A DNA stretch of 64,000 bases from Enhygromyxa salina (GTDB lineage: Bacteria > Myxococcota_A > Polyangia > Nannocystales > Nannocystaceae). The stretch lies in the NCBI RefSeq assembly GCF_002994615.1, contig NZ_PVNK01000170.1, positions 1 to 64,000 of the forward strand. Reading direction: 5' to 3'. Positions 37,437-46,136 of this stretch are shown here, in pieces; within the stretch, counting starts at the first letter, position 1, and every line of letters starts with the position of its first letter. The notes under the pieces are model-generated. The model saw only the letters and a list, made by a program, of their open reading frames with translations, did not search any database and was not told the origin of the DNA. The translations under genes were made by a program, and so were the position numbers.

Positions 37437-38312
37437 GTGGCTGGTGAACCAGGCTCCGGATCGAAGTCGACCTTGCCGCCCCTGCTCCAGGGCTTCGGCG
37501 GCGACGACGATCGGCGCGAGGCCGCCGCCGCGGACTACCAAGAGCGCCTCGCGGGGCTCGATCTCGACGCGCTCGACGTCGGCGTCGACGAAGATCCGGT
37601 CGCGATGGCGAGGAAGGCCTCGGGCAAGGCCGCGGGCCGGGCCAAGCCGGAGCCGAAGCCCGCCGCCCCGCCCCGCCGGCCGCGGCCCGGGGCCGAGCTC
37701 AGCGCGCCCGGCGAAAAACCGGGCTCCGAGAGCGCCGTGTTGAAGCCCAACCTCGAGCCCGTCGGCGATGACGCGCACCCGCCCCAAAACCGCCGCATGC
37801 CCACCCAGCCGCCGTCGTCGATGGTGCTCGAGCTCGACGACGACGACGACGATCGGTCGCGGCGCCCCGCCGACGCGCCCTCGTCGGGCGCGGGCCCAGG
37901 CACAGGCGCGGGCACGGGCCCAGGCACGGGCGCCACGACGCGGCCGGTCGCCCCGCCGCGGGTGGGTCCGCGCCCGAGCCCGGCGCCCGTGCGCCGCGGG
38001 TTGTTCTCGACCGATCGGATCACCAACCTCCTCGCGGGCGCGGCGATCGGCTTACTGCTGATGATCTTCCCGGCCAAGAAGCTCGCGCGCAGCTACGAGG
38101 TCCGCGAGGTCGAGCCCTTGCTCGCCGACCTCCAAGGCGCGATCGACCATCCCCTCGGCGTCGAGGCGGGTCTGGTCGAGAAGCCCGAGGCGATCGCGGC
38201 CCGGATCGAGGCTGGGCGCAAAAAAATCCGACGTCGCTATGGGGCGATCTGGTTGCTCGCGGGGCTGCCGATCGGCCTCGCGCTTGGGTTCGCGCCACGT
38301 CCGGGGGACTGA
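37437..38312 (+). CDS. Hypothetical membrane protein with long disordered N-terminus
   Basis: Predicted inner-membrane protein, 291 aa, family unknown. The first 190 residues are charged and low-complexity, with Lys/Pro/Arg stretches, an acidic DDDDDD run near residue 135 and Gly-Thr repeats (GTGAGTGPGTG). Two membrane segments follow: ITNLLAGAAIGLLLMIFPAKK near residue 195 and IWLLAGLPIGLALGF at the end, so the 50-residue loop between them and the N-terminus are on the same side relative to a hairpin. GTG at 37437 starts the frame. The gene is 49 bp before the OmpA-family gene. Confidence 0.6.
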   Translation: MAGEPGSGSKSTLPPLLQGFGGDDDRREAAAADYQERLAGLDLDALDVGVDEDPVAMARKASGKAAGRAKPEPKPAAPPRRPRPGAELSAPGEKPGSESAVLKPNLEPVGDDAHPPQNRRMPTQPPSSMVLELDDDDDDRSRRPADAPSSGAGPGTGAGTGPGTGATTRPVAPPRVGPRPSPAPVRRGLFSTDRITNLLAGAAIGLLLMIFPAKKLARSYEVREVEPLLADLQGAIDHPLGVEAGLVEKPEAIAARIEAGRKKIRRRYGAIWLLAGLPIGLALGFAPRPGD

Positions 38313-38361
38313 GTGACACGAGGCGTTCGCCCTCGCTTGTGTGGGTGTGCATACTCCGGCC

Positions 38362-39237
38362 ATGAAGCGGAGCACTTCGATCATCGCGGCCGTGACCGTG
38401 GGTCTGTTGACGGCGGCGGCCAGCGGCTGCGTGAGCAGCAAGGACTACGAGGCGATCAAGGCCGACCTGGCCAAGGCGCGGAGCGAGCTGACCGACACCC
38501 GCGGTGAGCTCAAGGACCTCGGCGTCGCCCTCGAAGAGGCCGAGGTGGAGGTCGACATCCTCGGGGCCCGGATCCGCGACCTCGAAGAGCAGCTCGTGAT
38601 CGCCGAGGCCCGGGCCAGCGACGCCGAGACCCAGCTCGCCGAGGTCCTCAAAGATCGCAGCAACCTCGCGGCTTCGGTCGACGACATGCAGCAGGCGCTG
38701 GCCGAGCTCAAGCGCCTCCAGGCCCTGGCCGAGCTCCGCGCGAACGAGTACCGGGCGGTCCTGGCCAAGTTCAAGAGCCTGATCGACAACGGCAAGCTCA
38801 AGGCCAAGATCGTCGACGGTCGCATGGTCCTCGAGCTCCAGACCGACATCTTGTTTGGCTCGGGCTCGGCCAAGCTGTCCGACGAGGGCGCGGCGACGAT
38901 CCGCGAGGTCGGCGGGCTGCTCGGGCAGATCGCCGATCGCAAATTCCAGGTCGAGGGCCACACCGACAACGTGCCGATCAAGACCAAGACCTACCCGTCC
39001 AACTGGGAGCTGGCCTCGGCCCGGGCGATCAACGTGGTCAAGGAGATGGTCGACGCCGGGCTCCCGGCCAAGCGCGTGAGCGCGGGCGCGTTCGCCGATA
39101 GCCGCCCGACGGCGAGCAACGAGACCGAAGAGGGTCGCGCGCAGAACCGCCGGATCGAGATCGTGATCGTCCCGGATCTGTCGAGCCTCCCCGGCGCCGA
39201 GCAGATCGAAGAGATGTTCAACGCCCCGGGCGCCTGA
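38362..39237 (+). CDS. OmpA-family lipoprotein with coiled coil
   Basis: Predicted outer-membrane lipoprotein that anchors to peptidoglycan. Signal peptide MKRSTSIIAAVTVGLLTAAASGC (lipobox ASGC) is followed by about 110 residues of heptad-rich coiled coil (KADLAKARSELTDTRGEL, LEEAEVEVDILGARIRDLEEQ). The C-terminal OmpA/MotB domain contains DILFGSGSAKLSDEG, FQVEGHTDNVPIKT, NWELASARAINVV and RAQNRRIEIVI, including the conserved peptidoglycan-binding Asp and Arg. Length 291 aa. The layout also resembles MotB-like proteins without the proton-channel helix. Confidence 0.88.
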   Translation: MKRSTSIIAAVTVGLLTAAASGCVSSKDYEAIKADLAKARSELTDTRGELKDLGVALEEAEVEVDILGARIRDLEEQLVIAEARASDAETQLAEVLKDRSNLAASVDDMQQALAELKRLQALAELRANEYRAVLAKFKSLIDNGKLKAKIVDGRMVLELQTDILFGSGSAKLSDEGAATIREVGGLLGQIADRKFQVEGHTDNVPIKTKTYPSNWELASARAINVVKEMVDAGLPAKRVSAGAFADSRPTASNETEEGRAQNRRIEIVIVPDLSSLPGAEQIEEMFNAPGA

Positions 39238-39273
39238 GCCCCGCTGCGATCGCCAGGCGTCAGTCGGGCGGTT

Positions 39274-40839
39274 ATGCTGCGCCGCGTGCGTCTGAGCGTC
39301 AGCGAGAGGGAGCCCGAGGACATCAGCGCGGATGCCTACGTGGTGTTGTTCCGGGCGCCCGCGCGCGGGCGGCCCACCTTGCCGCTCGCCGACCACCTGC
39401 GCCGTGACGCGGCGCGTTTGCTCGTTCGCCGGGCCGAGGCCACGACCTGGCTCGAGACCCGCGAGCTGTCGACGCCGCGGGTCCTGTGCGTCTCGCTCGG
39501 CCCGGAGACCAGGCCCTGGGACCCCGAGCTCGAGTATCTCGGGGGTCACGCGGGTAGCTACGACCGCGACGGCCAGTCCCTGAGCTTGCGCCGAAGCCTG
39601 CGCAATACGGGCGCCGTGATCGAGCGCGCCTGCACCAGCGCCGACGTGCGCCACGCCGCGTTGATCGCGTGGCCCGAGGACTGCGATCCGAGCCTGGTCG
39701 TCGAGGGCATGCAGCTGCGCGCTCACGATCCGCGCGCGTGGGAGCACACCAGCGACGGCCCGCTTGCGAGCAGCCTGCGCAAGGTCAGCGTCTGCCTCGC
39801 CGGTCTCGCGCCGTCCAAGCGCGCGCGCCGAGCCCTGACCGAGCACCTGCGCGAGGCCGCGAAGATCGTCGACGCGACCAACTTCACCCGCGAGCTCGGG
39901 GATCTGCCCGGCAACCTCGGGACCGCGAGCGAGATCGTCGCCCGGGTCCGCGCGCGCGTGGCCGCCGACGGGCTCGGGCTCGAGCTGTCGACGACCTCGG
40001 CGGCCGAGGCCGAGGCCGCCGGCATGGGCCTGTTCACCGCCGTCGACGCCGGCGCGAGCGAGCGCGGGTGCATCCTCCGGCTCGAGCACGGCGCCGAGCT
40101 CGACGGCGCGCCTTTGATCCTGGTCGGCAAGGGCCTGACCCACGACACCGGCGGCTACAACCTCAAGACCAGCCCCACGATCCACCAGCTGACCCACGAC
40201 AAGTGCGGCGCCATGGCCGTGATCGGGGCGATGCTCGCGATCTCGAGCCTCGACCTCCCGCTGCGCGTCATCGCCTTGTGCCCGCTGACCGAGAACAACA
40301 TCGACGCCCACGCCTACAAGCCCGGCGACGTGCTCACCGCCTGCAACGGGACCACGGTCTACGTCGAAAACACCGACGCCGAGGGTCGCCTGGTCCTCGC
40401 CGACGTGTTGGCGTGGCTGCAACAAGACGGCCCTCGGCCCGAGCTCGTCGTCGACCTCGCGACCTTGACGGGGGCGATCCACTCGGCCCTCGGCGAGCCC
40501 TTCGCGGGCCTGTTTTGCAACGAGGACCGGGCCCGCGAGCTGCTCACCGAGGCCGGGCGGGCCAGCGGAGATCTGCTGTGGTCGATGCCGATCCACGAGA
40601 TCCACGACCGCGACCTCGGCCACCACAAGGCTGATCTGCGCAACGTCGGCGTCAGCGCGGGCTCGCCCTGCTCGGCCGCCGCGTTCCTGCGCGCGTTCGT
40701 CGACTACCCCTGGGCCCACGTCGACCTCGGCGGCAAGGCCTACGCCGAGTTCGCGCGCGAGTACTACGGGCCCGGCGCGACCGGCTTCGGCTGCCGCCTG
40801 CTCGTCGAGCTCGCCCGGCGCATGGTCGCCGCGTCGTGA
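39274..40839 (+). CDS. M17 leucyl aminopeptidase family protein
   Basis: Predicted cytoplasmic dinuclear-metal aminopeptidase, 521 aa. The N-terminal regulatory domain is divergent. The catalytic domain carries the M17 motifs in modified form: VGKGLTHDTGGYNLKTS (usual GKGITFDSGG), THDKCGAMAV and VENTDAEGRLVLADVLAW, followed by VDLATLTGAIHSALG. The lysine, aspartates and glutamate that bind the two metals and the catalytic arginine of NTDAEGRL are all present. The histidine for phenylalanine in the first motif is unusual and may alter specificity. It precedes the FolB-cupin gene by 20 bp on the same strand. Confidence 0.87.
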   Translation: MLRRVRLSVSEREPEDISADAYVVLFRAPARGRPTLPLADHLRRDAARLLVRRAEATTWLETRELSTPRVLCVSLGPETRPWDPELEYLGGHAGSYDRDGQSLSLRRSLRNTGAVIERACTSADVRHAALIAWPEDCDPSLVVEGMQLRAHDPRAWEHTSDGPLASSLRKVSVCLAGLAPSKRARRALTEHLREAAKIVDATNFTRELGDLPGNLGTASEIVARVRARVAADGLGLELSTTSAAEAEAAGMGLFTAVDAGASERGCILRLEHGAELDGAPLILVGKGLTHDTGGYNLKTSPTIHQLTHDKCGAMAVIGAMLAISSLDLPLRVIALCPLTENNIDAHAYKPGDVLTACNGTTVYVENTDAEGRLVLADVLAWLQQDGPRPELVVDLATLTGAIHSALGEPFAGLFCNEDRARELLTEAGRASGDLLWSMPIHEIHDRDLGHHKADLRNVGVSAGSPCSAAAFLRAFVDYPWAHVDLGGKAYAEFAREYYGPGATGFGCRLLVELARRMVAAS

Positions 40840-40859
40840 TCGAGTAGTCTCCGGCGGCG

Positions 40860-41537
40860 ATGGCCCGCGATCGGATCTTCATCACCGAGCTCCGCGTCGA
40901 CTGCATCGTCGGCGTGTTCGCCCATGAGCGCGATCGAACGCAGCCGCTGCTCGTCGATCTCGAGCTCGGCCTCGACACCGCCGCCGCGGCCTACAGCGGG
41001 CGGATCGGCGCGACCTGTGACTACGGGCGGGTCGCCGACGAGGTCGCGACCTTGCTCGAGTTTCGCCGCTACAAGCTGCTCGAGGTCGCCGCCGGCGAGC
41101 TCGCGGCCATGCTGATCGGCGTCCACCCGATGATCGACGAGGTCCGCGTGCGCCTCAACAAGCCGCAGGCGCTGCAGGGCCGGGCCCGCGAGGCCGGCGT
41201 CGAGGTTCATCGCCACGCCCGCGAGCTCGTGCGCATGCGCGAGCACAACGAATTTGGCGAGGTCGAGATCCTCCATCAGAGCCGCGAGGCCGGGCTCTAT
41301 CTGCTCCACATCGAGCCCGGGCGGGAGATCCCGGCCCACTACCATCAGATCATGCGCGAGCTCGAGTGGCTGGTCGACGGCGCGATCGAGCGCGACGGCG
41401 AGCGCCTCCGGGGCTTCGCGCCGGTCGTGTGGCGCAAGCACCGGGTCCACCGCTACGTCAACGTTGGCCCGCGTCGGGCGACCTTGTTTTGCTGCGACAT
41501 CCCGCCCTTCGTGCCCGAAGACGAGATTGTGGTTTAG
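40860..41537 (+). CDS. FolB-like dihydroneopterin aldolase fused to a cupin domain
   Basis: A 225-aa protein with two domains. Residues 1-118 match FolB-type dihydroneopterin aldolases (RIFITELRVDCIVGVFAHERDRTQPLLVDLEL, CDYGRVADEV, KLLEVAAGELAAML, VRVRLNKPQAL), folate-pathway enzymes that convert dihydroneopterin to hydroxymethyl-dihydropterin. Residues 125-225 look like a small cupin (GLYLLHIEPGREIPAHYHQIMRELEWLVDGAI), with HYHQ and E as possible metal ligands. I know of no common FolB-cupin fusion. The TAG stop lies inside a MITE inverted repeat, so the natural C-terminus may have been altered. Confidence 0.75.
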   Translation: MARDRIFITELRVDCIVGVFAHERDRTQPLLVDLELGLDTAAAAYSGRIGATCDYGRVADEVATLLEFRRYKLLEVAAGELAAMLIGVHPMIDEVRVRLNKPQALQGRAREAGVEVHRHARELVRMREHNEFGEVEILHQSREAGLYLLHIEPGREIPAHYHQIMRELEWLVDGAIERDGERLRGFAPVVWRKHRVHRYVNVGPRRATLFCCDIPPFVPEDEIVV

Positions 41538-41645
41538 CAGCCCGGGCTGCAATGCCTCGCGCCCGGTACAGCGGCGTTTTGGCTTCGCGCCCTCAGCGAA
41601 AATTCCGGCGCGAGGCGACACGATGCATTGCACTCCGGGCTGCTA
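41535..41645. mobile_element. Family B MITE-like element, copy 3
   Basis: 111 bp with terminal inverted repeats TAGCAGCCCGGGCTGCAA (left) and TTGCACTCCGGGCTGCTA (right). The interior is the reverse complement of part of copy 1 (CCGGTACAGCGGCGTTTTGG, GAAAATTCCGGCGCGAGG). Its left end contributes the stop codon of the FolB-cupin gene. A further partial end (TAGCAGCCCGTGGTGCTAGC) follows immediately at 41644. Confidence 0.85.
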
Positions 41646-41871
41646 GCAGCCCGTGGTGCTAGCGCGGCGATGGACGACCCCGCTCCGAACCAGGCGCGTG
41701 ATCGGAGACTGGGCGGCTGAGGGGGCGCGCCGCCGAGCCGCCAAGCCCCGAGCCGGAGCTGATCGCCGAGCTCGAGTCGAGTGCCCGGTGCTGCACGGTC
41801 GCGGTCTCATTCGTCGCCGACAGCGTCCCCCGAGCTTCGTCGAGATCCCCTCGTACCCGGATCGAGCCTGC

Positions 41872-42813
41872 TCAGAACTCGAGCGCGACGCCGACTCCAC
41901 CACCGCCCGGCATCCAGGTCGGTCCGAGCCCGGTGAGTCGCGGCCCGCCACCGACGTGCGCCGCTCGGCCGCCGAGCTTGCCCTGCCGAAGCATGCGCAG
42001 GGTGAGGAGGGCCGCCCCTCCGATCAGCAGGACGCTGCCGGTCACGAAGCCGGCCGCGGAGAGCTTCCTTCGAGTCGCGAGCTGATCTTCGAGTTCGGGA
42101 GGGCAAAGCGCGACGCCGCTGCAGCTGAAGTTGCTACCGAAATACTCGCTGGGGATGGACGGCTGTTGGTTCCCAGCTGCGTCGAGCTCGCTGCGGGTGC
42201 TCGTGGCCATGCCGGCGCCGACGGTCCCGAGGGCCAGCCCGGCGCCGCCGAGGGCGAGAAGGACCGCGCCGCCGATGAGCAGGTTTTTGTCGTCCTTGTC
42301 GTCCTCGCTGGGCTTGTCGTCCTCGTCGAAGCTGAAGGGATCTTCGCTCTCGGCGGGCTCGGCGACGGCGTTGAGCTTTGTCCAGCTCGCCTGGCTCGCG
42401 CACCCGCTCGCGTCGATCTCCTCGATCAAGCGCTGGGCCTCGTCGAGCTCGTCGAGGTGCTTGTCGCTGTCGCCGTAGGTCAGGAAGTGGAGCAGGTACT
42501 CCTGGGCGCGGTCGCAGTCGCCGGCCTCGTAGGCGGCGACGGCGACCTTGTGGGCGAAGCCGTGCTTGCTGGGGACGAGGTAATAGGCCTGCTCGTAGTA
42601 ATCGGCGGCCTCGGCCCATTTGCCCCGCCGGGTCAACCTCTCGGCCGCGACATACAGCTTCTTGGCGTGCTCGAGCCTCTCGTCCTCGTCGAGCTGGGCG
42701 TTGCTGGCGGGGGTGGTCACCGCCAGTGGCTGCCGCGCCAAAGTGGTGACGGGAAGCGCGAGGGTCAGCGAGACCGTCAGCGGGATGCGGATGAGGTGCA
42801 TGAGGCGGGACAT
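41872..42813 (-). CDS. TPR-like protein with two C-terminal membrane segments
   Basis: Predicted exported or membrane protein, 313 aa, of a type common in myxobacteria. A signal peptide (LIRIPLTVSLTLALPVTTLA) is followed by TPR-like helices (HAKKLYVAAERLTRRGKWAEAADYYEQAYYL and AYEAGDCDRAQEYLLHFL). An acidic stretch (DPFSFDEDDKPSEDDKDDK) precedes two hydrophobic segments (LLIGGAVLLALGGAGLALG and AAGFVTGSVLLIGGAALLTL). The C-terminus is Gly-rich. Likely an envelope protein; function unknown. The 226 bp after its stop hold no gene but border the MITE at 41535. Confidence 0.68.
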   Translation of the reverse strand: MSRLMHLIRIPLTVSLTLALPVTTLARQPLAVTTPASNAQLDEDERLEHAKKLYVAAERLTRRGKWAEAADYYEQAYYLVPSKHGFAHKVAVAAYEAGDCDRAQEYLLHFLTYGDSDKHLDELDEAQRLIEEIDASGCASQASWTKLNAVAEPAESEDPFSFDEDDKPSEDDKDDKNLLIGGAVLLALGGAGLALGTVGAGMATSTRSELDAAGNQQPSIPSEYFGSNFSCSGVALCPPELEDQLATRRKLSAAGFVTGSVLLIGGAALLTLRMLRQGKLGGRAAHVGGGPRLTGLGPTWMPGGGGVGVALEF

Positions 42814-43026
42814 GGCGAGGCGATGGGCGAGCGACTCGAGCCATTGTCAATGAGGCGGCCATGAGCCGTTAAGTGCCAATCGATCCGGCGGCGACATGGC
42901 ATCGAGAGCCGATGATGCGCCGGGTGTCACGCATTGCTGCGTGTCGATATTGTTCCGCTCGTCGCTCGCGTTGGCGCCGTGGCCTCGCCGAGCGCGTGGC
43001 TCGCCCGGCGCGAGCGAGCTCGGCGC

Positions 43027-44784
43027 CTAATCGTTGGGGATCCAGCTCAGGGTGCCCAAATCAGGCACCTCGATGGTCTCCGGGCTGAGCAGATCCTCGA
43101 CAACCCAAGGGTCGTCGGGCGACGGACCGAGGCGCGCGTAGCAGAGCCCCCCGGGAGCGATCCGGAGGCTCGCCGCGTACCCGAGCGAGACGTAGGCGTT
43201 GTCCTGGGGCCGCATGATCTGGAACGAGCCGCCGAGCAGGGCCTCCATCGGCGGCGGATCCCAGACCCCGGGGCAGCTGCCGGTCTCGCTGGCGGTCAGC
43301 CAATAGGTGCCTTCGTGCATCCCGAGGTAGAGCCCGGCGAATTGGCTGACCGGCAGGCTCAGCTCGGCTGGCGCCCAAGCATCGTTGGGGCCGACCAGCT
43401 CCCAGATGTTCGCGCTCGCGGCGTCACGCCAGACCGTAAACAGCTCGCCTTGCGTCCCGACGACAGGCTGCGTCACACAGCCAGTGGCCGAGTGCCCCTG
43501 TGGCGGGATCATCAAGACGTCGTTGCTGGTGTCGTCCTCGGCCAGATGCAACCAGCGGTGCTGGTCGTTGTTGCTCACCCGGACCAGCACGTCGTGGCCA
43601 TGACCGCGCAGGGCCAGGGAGCTGACGGTCCAGTCGCCGAACAGGTAGGGTTCGAGCTCCGGCCACGGCCGCAGCGTCACATCGTTGGCGTGCTGCTCGA
43701 CGACGTGGAGCTCACCGTTGATTGAGCTGAGGTAGATGAACAGCGACTCGGAGCGCAGCCATGTGCCGATGTCGTCGGCCCAGATCGTGTGGACGATGTC
43801 AGCCTCCTGCTTGGTGACCACGTTGCGGAACCGGGGATAGCTCCAGCCCTCGCCAACCTCGATCGCCATCCAGTCGTCGGGCATGACGGGGCCCACGGCC
43901 ACGCCGACGAAATGATCGACCAACCCGTCGGGCCCGAGCACACGCGAGTAGCCGTTGTCCGACTCGTCGGCGGGTGAATAGCCGAAGAAGGCCACGCGCC
44001 CATCCGAGGCCACAAAGGGCGGTCGCCCTTCGGGTTCCCACACGTCATCGGCGAACTCCCACACGACCGCCCCCGTGTCGCGGTCGTAGACGCGGTAGTG
44101 CGCGCGGGTGTGCTCCATGCCGCCGCCGAGGTCATCGTAGACCGCGACAAACAGGGACTCACCGCGCGTGTCCATGACCAGGTCGAGGACGGCGTCGTCG
44201 GCCGCCGCGGGCAAGCTGGTGTCGAGTTCGATCGTGACCGCGTCGTTGCGCAGCAGCGAGACCGTGAGGGTGTCCTCGTCGAGCAGGGTCATGATCCCAC
44301 GCCCCGGCTCCCAGCCACACGGGCCCTCGGGCTCCTCGCCCGTGTCCGTCTCGCCGGACTCGCCGGACTCGCCGGACTCGCCGGACTCGCCGGACTCGCC
44401 CGAGTCCGTGTCACCGGACTCGCCGGACTCGCCGGACTCGCCGGACTCGCCGGAGTCCGTGTCGCCGGACTCGCCGGACTCGCCGGAGTCCGTGTCGCCG
44501 GACTCGCCGGACTCGCCGGACTCGCCGGACTCGCCGGAGTCCGTGTCGCCCGACTCGTCGGTGCTCGAGTCGGTCTCGGTGTCGCCTGTGCTCGAGCTGG
44601 TGTCGGGGTCGCCTGTGCTGCTGGTGTCGGTGTCAGTGTCGGTGTCGCCTGTGCTGCTGGTGTCGGCGCTGGTCTCCGATGTCGAATCGGAGACCTCGCC
44701 GCCCGGCTCGACGCAGCCAACCACGGCCGCGAGGCTCAGCACAAAGGGAGGAGCAAGGAGCCGAGACCTTCGTTGCGCTGTCAT
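43027..44784 (-). CDS. Lipoprotein with Gly-Glu-Ser repeat stalk
   Basis: Predicted surface lipoprotein, 585 aa. The signal peptide MTAQRRSRLLAPPFVLSLAAVVGC ends in VVGC. The next 125 residues are low complexity: Ser/Thr/Asp repeats (TDTDTDTSSTGD), then runs of SGE and SGDTDSGE. The remaining 420 residues form a globular part beginning CGWEPGRGIMTL, probably beta-rich and propeller-like (VYDRDTGAVVWEF, ASDGRVAFFGY), a guess based on pattern only. Two or three cysteines could pair. ATG at 44784 puts the signal peptide at the N-terminus; ATG at 44805 would add seven residues and has GAGG upstream. Confidence 0.68.
   Translation of the reverse strand: MTAQRRSRLLAPPFVLSLAAVVGCVEPGGEVSDSTSETSADTSSTGDTDTDTDTSSTGDPDTSSSTGDTETDSSTDESGDTDSGESGESGESGESGDTDSGESGESGDTDSGESGESGESGESGDTDSGESGESGESGESGESGETDTGEEPEGPCGWEPGRGIMTLLDEDTLTVSLLRNDAVTIELDTSLPAAADDAVLDLVMDTRGESLFVAVYDDLGGGMEHTRAHYRVYDRDTGAVVWEFADDVWEPEGRPPFVASDGRVAFFGYSPADESDNGYSRVLGPDGLVDHFVGVAVGPVMPDDWMAIEVGEGWSYPRFRNVVTKQEADIVHTIWADDIGTWLRSESLFIYLSSINGELHVVEQHANDVTLRPWPELEPYLFGDWTVSSLALRGHGHDVLVRVSNNDQHRWLHLAEDDTSNDVLMIPPQGHSATGCVTQPVVGTQGELFTVWRDAASANIWELVGPNDAWAPAELSLPVSQFAGLYLGMHEGTYWLTASETGSCPGVWDPPPMEALLGGSFQIMRPQDNAYVSLGYAASLRIAPGGLCYARLGPSPDDPWVVEDLLSPETIEVPDLGTLSWIPND
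44350..44555. repeat. Nested 9-bp minisatellite coding for SGE repeats
   Basis: About 200 bp of tandem CGCCGGACT 9-mers interrupted by GAGTCCGTGTCGCCG, giving a higher-order unit of 30-60 bp. It lies in frame in the lipoprotein gene (minus strand reads GGCGAGTCC). Such arrays change length by slippage without frameshift. Confidence 0.9.
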
Positions 44785-44944
44785 CACATCCACGATAGCA
44801 TTCACCGGTCCTCGCTGGCGCGTAGACGCCTCAGGAGCACGCGTCGGTCCAGGGTGACCATGGGAGCTCCTGCTGCCGGCCTTCGGCCCCCTGTGTCCAC
44901 GCGACCGATTGAAGTGAATCGCCGTATTCGAACAAAGAGAGTGT

Positions 44945-44952
44945 GATATGAT
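44945..44952 (+). promoter_or_regulatory. Possible extended -10 promoter
   Basis: GATATGAT preceded by TG (TGTGATATGAT, 44942-44952) in an AT-richer 200-bp divergent spacer. It lies 61 bp before the start of the Cys-rich lipoprotein gene. No good -35 is visible, so it would be an extended -10 type. Weak evidence. Confidence 0.3.
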
Positions 44953-45012
44953 GCACGGGCCGGGAGATGAAGAAAATACGTGGTTCCGGCATAAAGCGAT
45001 GAGGACCAGACA

Positions 45013-45642
45013 ATGCAGCTGACCACAAAGCGATATCCCACGCGCACACCGAACGCTCTTCGCCTGCTAGCGATCTCCTCGTGTCTGTTGTTGAGCGGGC
45101 TCGTCGCCTGCGACTCCGAGTACGATCTGCCCACCGACATCGATCTGCTCGTTGACGGGGACGCAGAAGCCTCAAATGACGCCGAGTTCGAAGTCGAGGC
45201 CGACGACACCTCGGTCGAACACTCGGGCGAAGCGAACTCGGCGTCGGGGCTGGCCCTGAACCCTGGCGCGCAGCCTGATCCGGTCCCTGACATCCACCCA
45301 TCCCGCTCCTGCTCTCTCGATTCCCATTGTTACGACCACTGTGCCTGCAGTGGTGGCTACTGCGTACCGCACGGCGTCAGTCCCCTACCGCCGCCCGAGG
45401 TCTGTAGCTACCCCCCAGAGTTTTGGAGCGGTGACTACGTGTCTTGCTCGAACTCAGGTGATTGTGCAGATCATTGCACCTGTAACACCTTGGGGTCGTA
45501 CGGTAGCTACTGCCAGCCCTTCGGAGTCGGGCCGCATCCGCCCTTGTCCTCGTGCGAGCCCGAGGATGGCGATAGCGGCGGTGGCTCAGGCGGTGGCTCA
45601 GGCGGTGGCTCTGGTGGTGGCAGCGGCGGCATCATGCAATAG
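45013..45642 (+). CDS. Cys-rich lipoprotein with Gly-Ser tail
   Basis: Predicted lipoprotein, 209 aa, unknown family. The signal peptide ends in lipobox LVAC (LLAISSCLLLSGLVAC). A long acidic N-terminal linker follows. Then come two related Cys-rich segments, CSLDSHCYDHCACSGGYCVPHGVSPLPPP and CSNSGDCADHCTCNTLGSYGSYCQPFGVGPHPP, each with six or so cysteines and ending before a Pro-rich turn, suggesting an internal duplication of a small disulfide-knotted domain. The C-terminus is a GGGSGGGS repeat. GAGGA lies just upstream of ATG 45013. Codon use is somewhat less GC-biased than neighbours, which may indicate later acquisition. Confidence 0.7.
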   Translation: MQLTTKRYPTRTPNALRLLAISSCLLLSGLVACDSEYDLPTDIDLLVDGDAEASNDAEFEVEADDTSVEHSGEANSASGLALNPGAQPDPVPDIHPSRSCSLDSHCYDHCACSGGYCVPHGVSPLPPPEVCSYPPEFWSGDYVSCSNSGDCADHCTCNTLGSYGSYCQPFGVGPHPPLSSCEPEDGDSGGGSGGGSGGGSGGGSGGIMQ

Positions 45643-45673
45643 TGCGAGCCGGCTGGTCTACGCTTCGGACTGT

Positions 45674-46103
45674 TAGTCCGGTTGCAATGCCGCGGCAAGA
45701 AGGTCGAGGTGCCCGCGCGGAGGACCGCAGACGCGCGTGCTCCTGGCCGAGCGAGCCGCGAGCAATTGTGCGACGTGCCGGAACAAGCGCGACGACAGCG
45801 AGGCCGCGCCCGTGGCCCTGCGCAAGCGCCTGCGGCTGAGCCGGCCGCCGCGGCGGATGGAGTGAGCGAGCTGACCGTGGTTCACGGGGGCAACCGCCAC
45901 ACCGAAGTCCTCGGCCCAGCTCAGTCCTGGGGCGAGCTCGAGCCTCCCAGCGAAGCGACGCTGCAGGTCACGCTCGACTGCGCCCCCGAGCGCAGCCCCG
46001 GCGGGATGGTCCCGCCGAACCGCGGGGGCCGGTGGTTCGGTTCCCTGCCCTCGACGAGAAGCCCGGCGCGAGACGACACGGTGGGTTGCACCACGGGCTC
46101 CTA
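45674..46103. mobile_element. Diverged long family B relative
   Basis: A 430-bp segment whose left end TAGTCCGGTTGCAATGC and right end GGGTTGCACCACGGGCTCCTA resemble the MITE ends. Its right flank CCGGCGCGAGACGACACGG closely matches the MITE interior CCGGCGCGAGGCGACACGA. The interior has no recognised gene; open frames exist on both strands but resemble no family I know and show no clear start. It could be a longer, decayed member of the element family. Confidence 0.35.
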
Positions 46104-46136
46104 CCCCTAAATCAAGGCGAGCGCGGCCCGCCGGGG

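Noticed and set aside
45690..46060. Transposase remnant on the minus strand
   Set aside because: Weak, scattered similarity only; no conserved catalytic residues seen.
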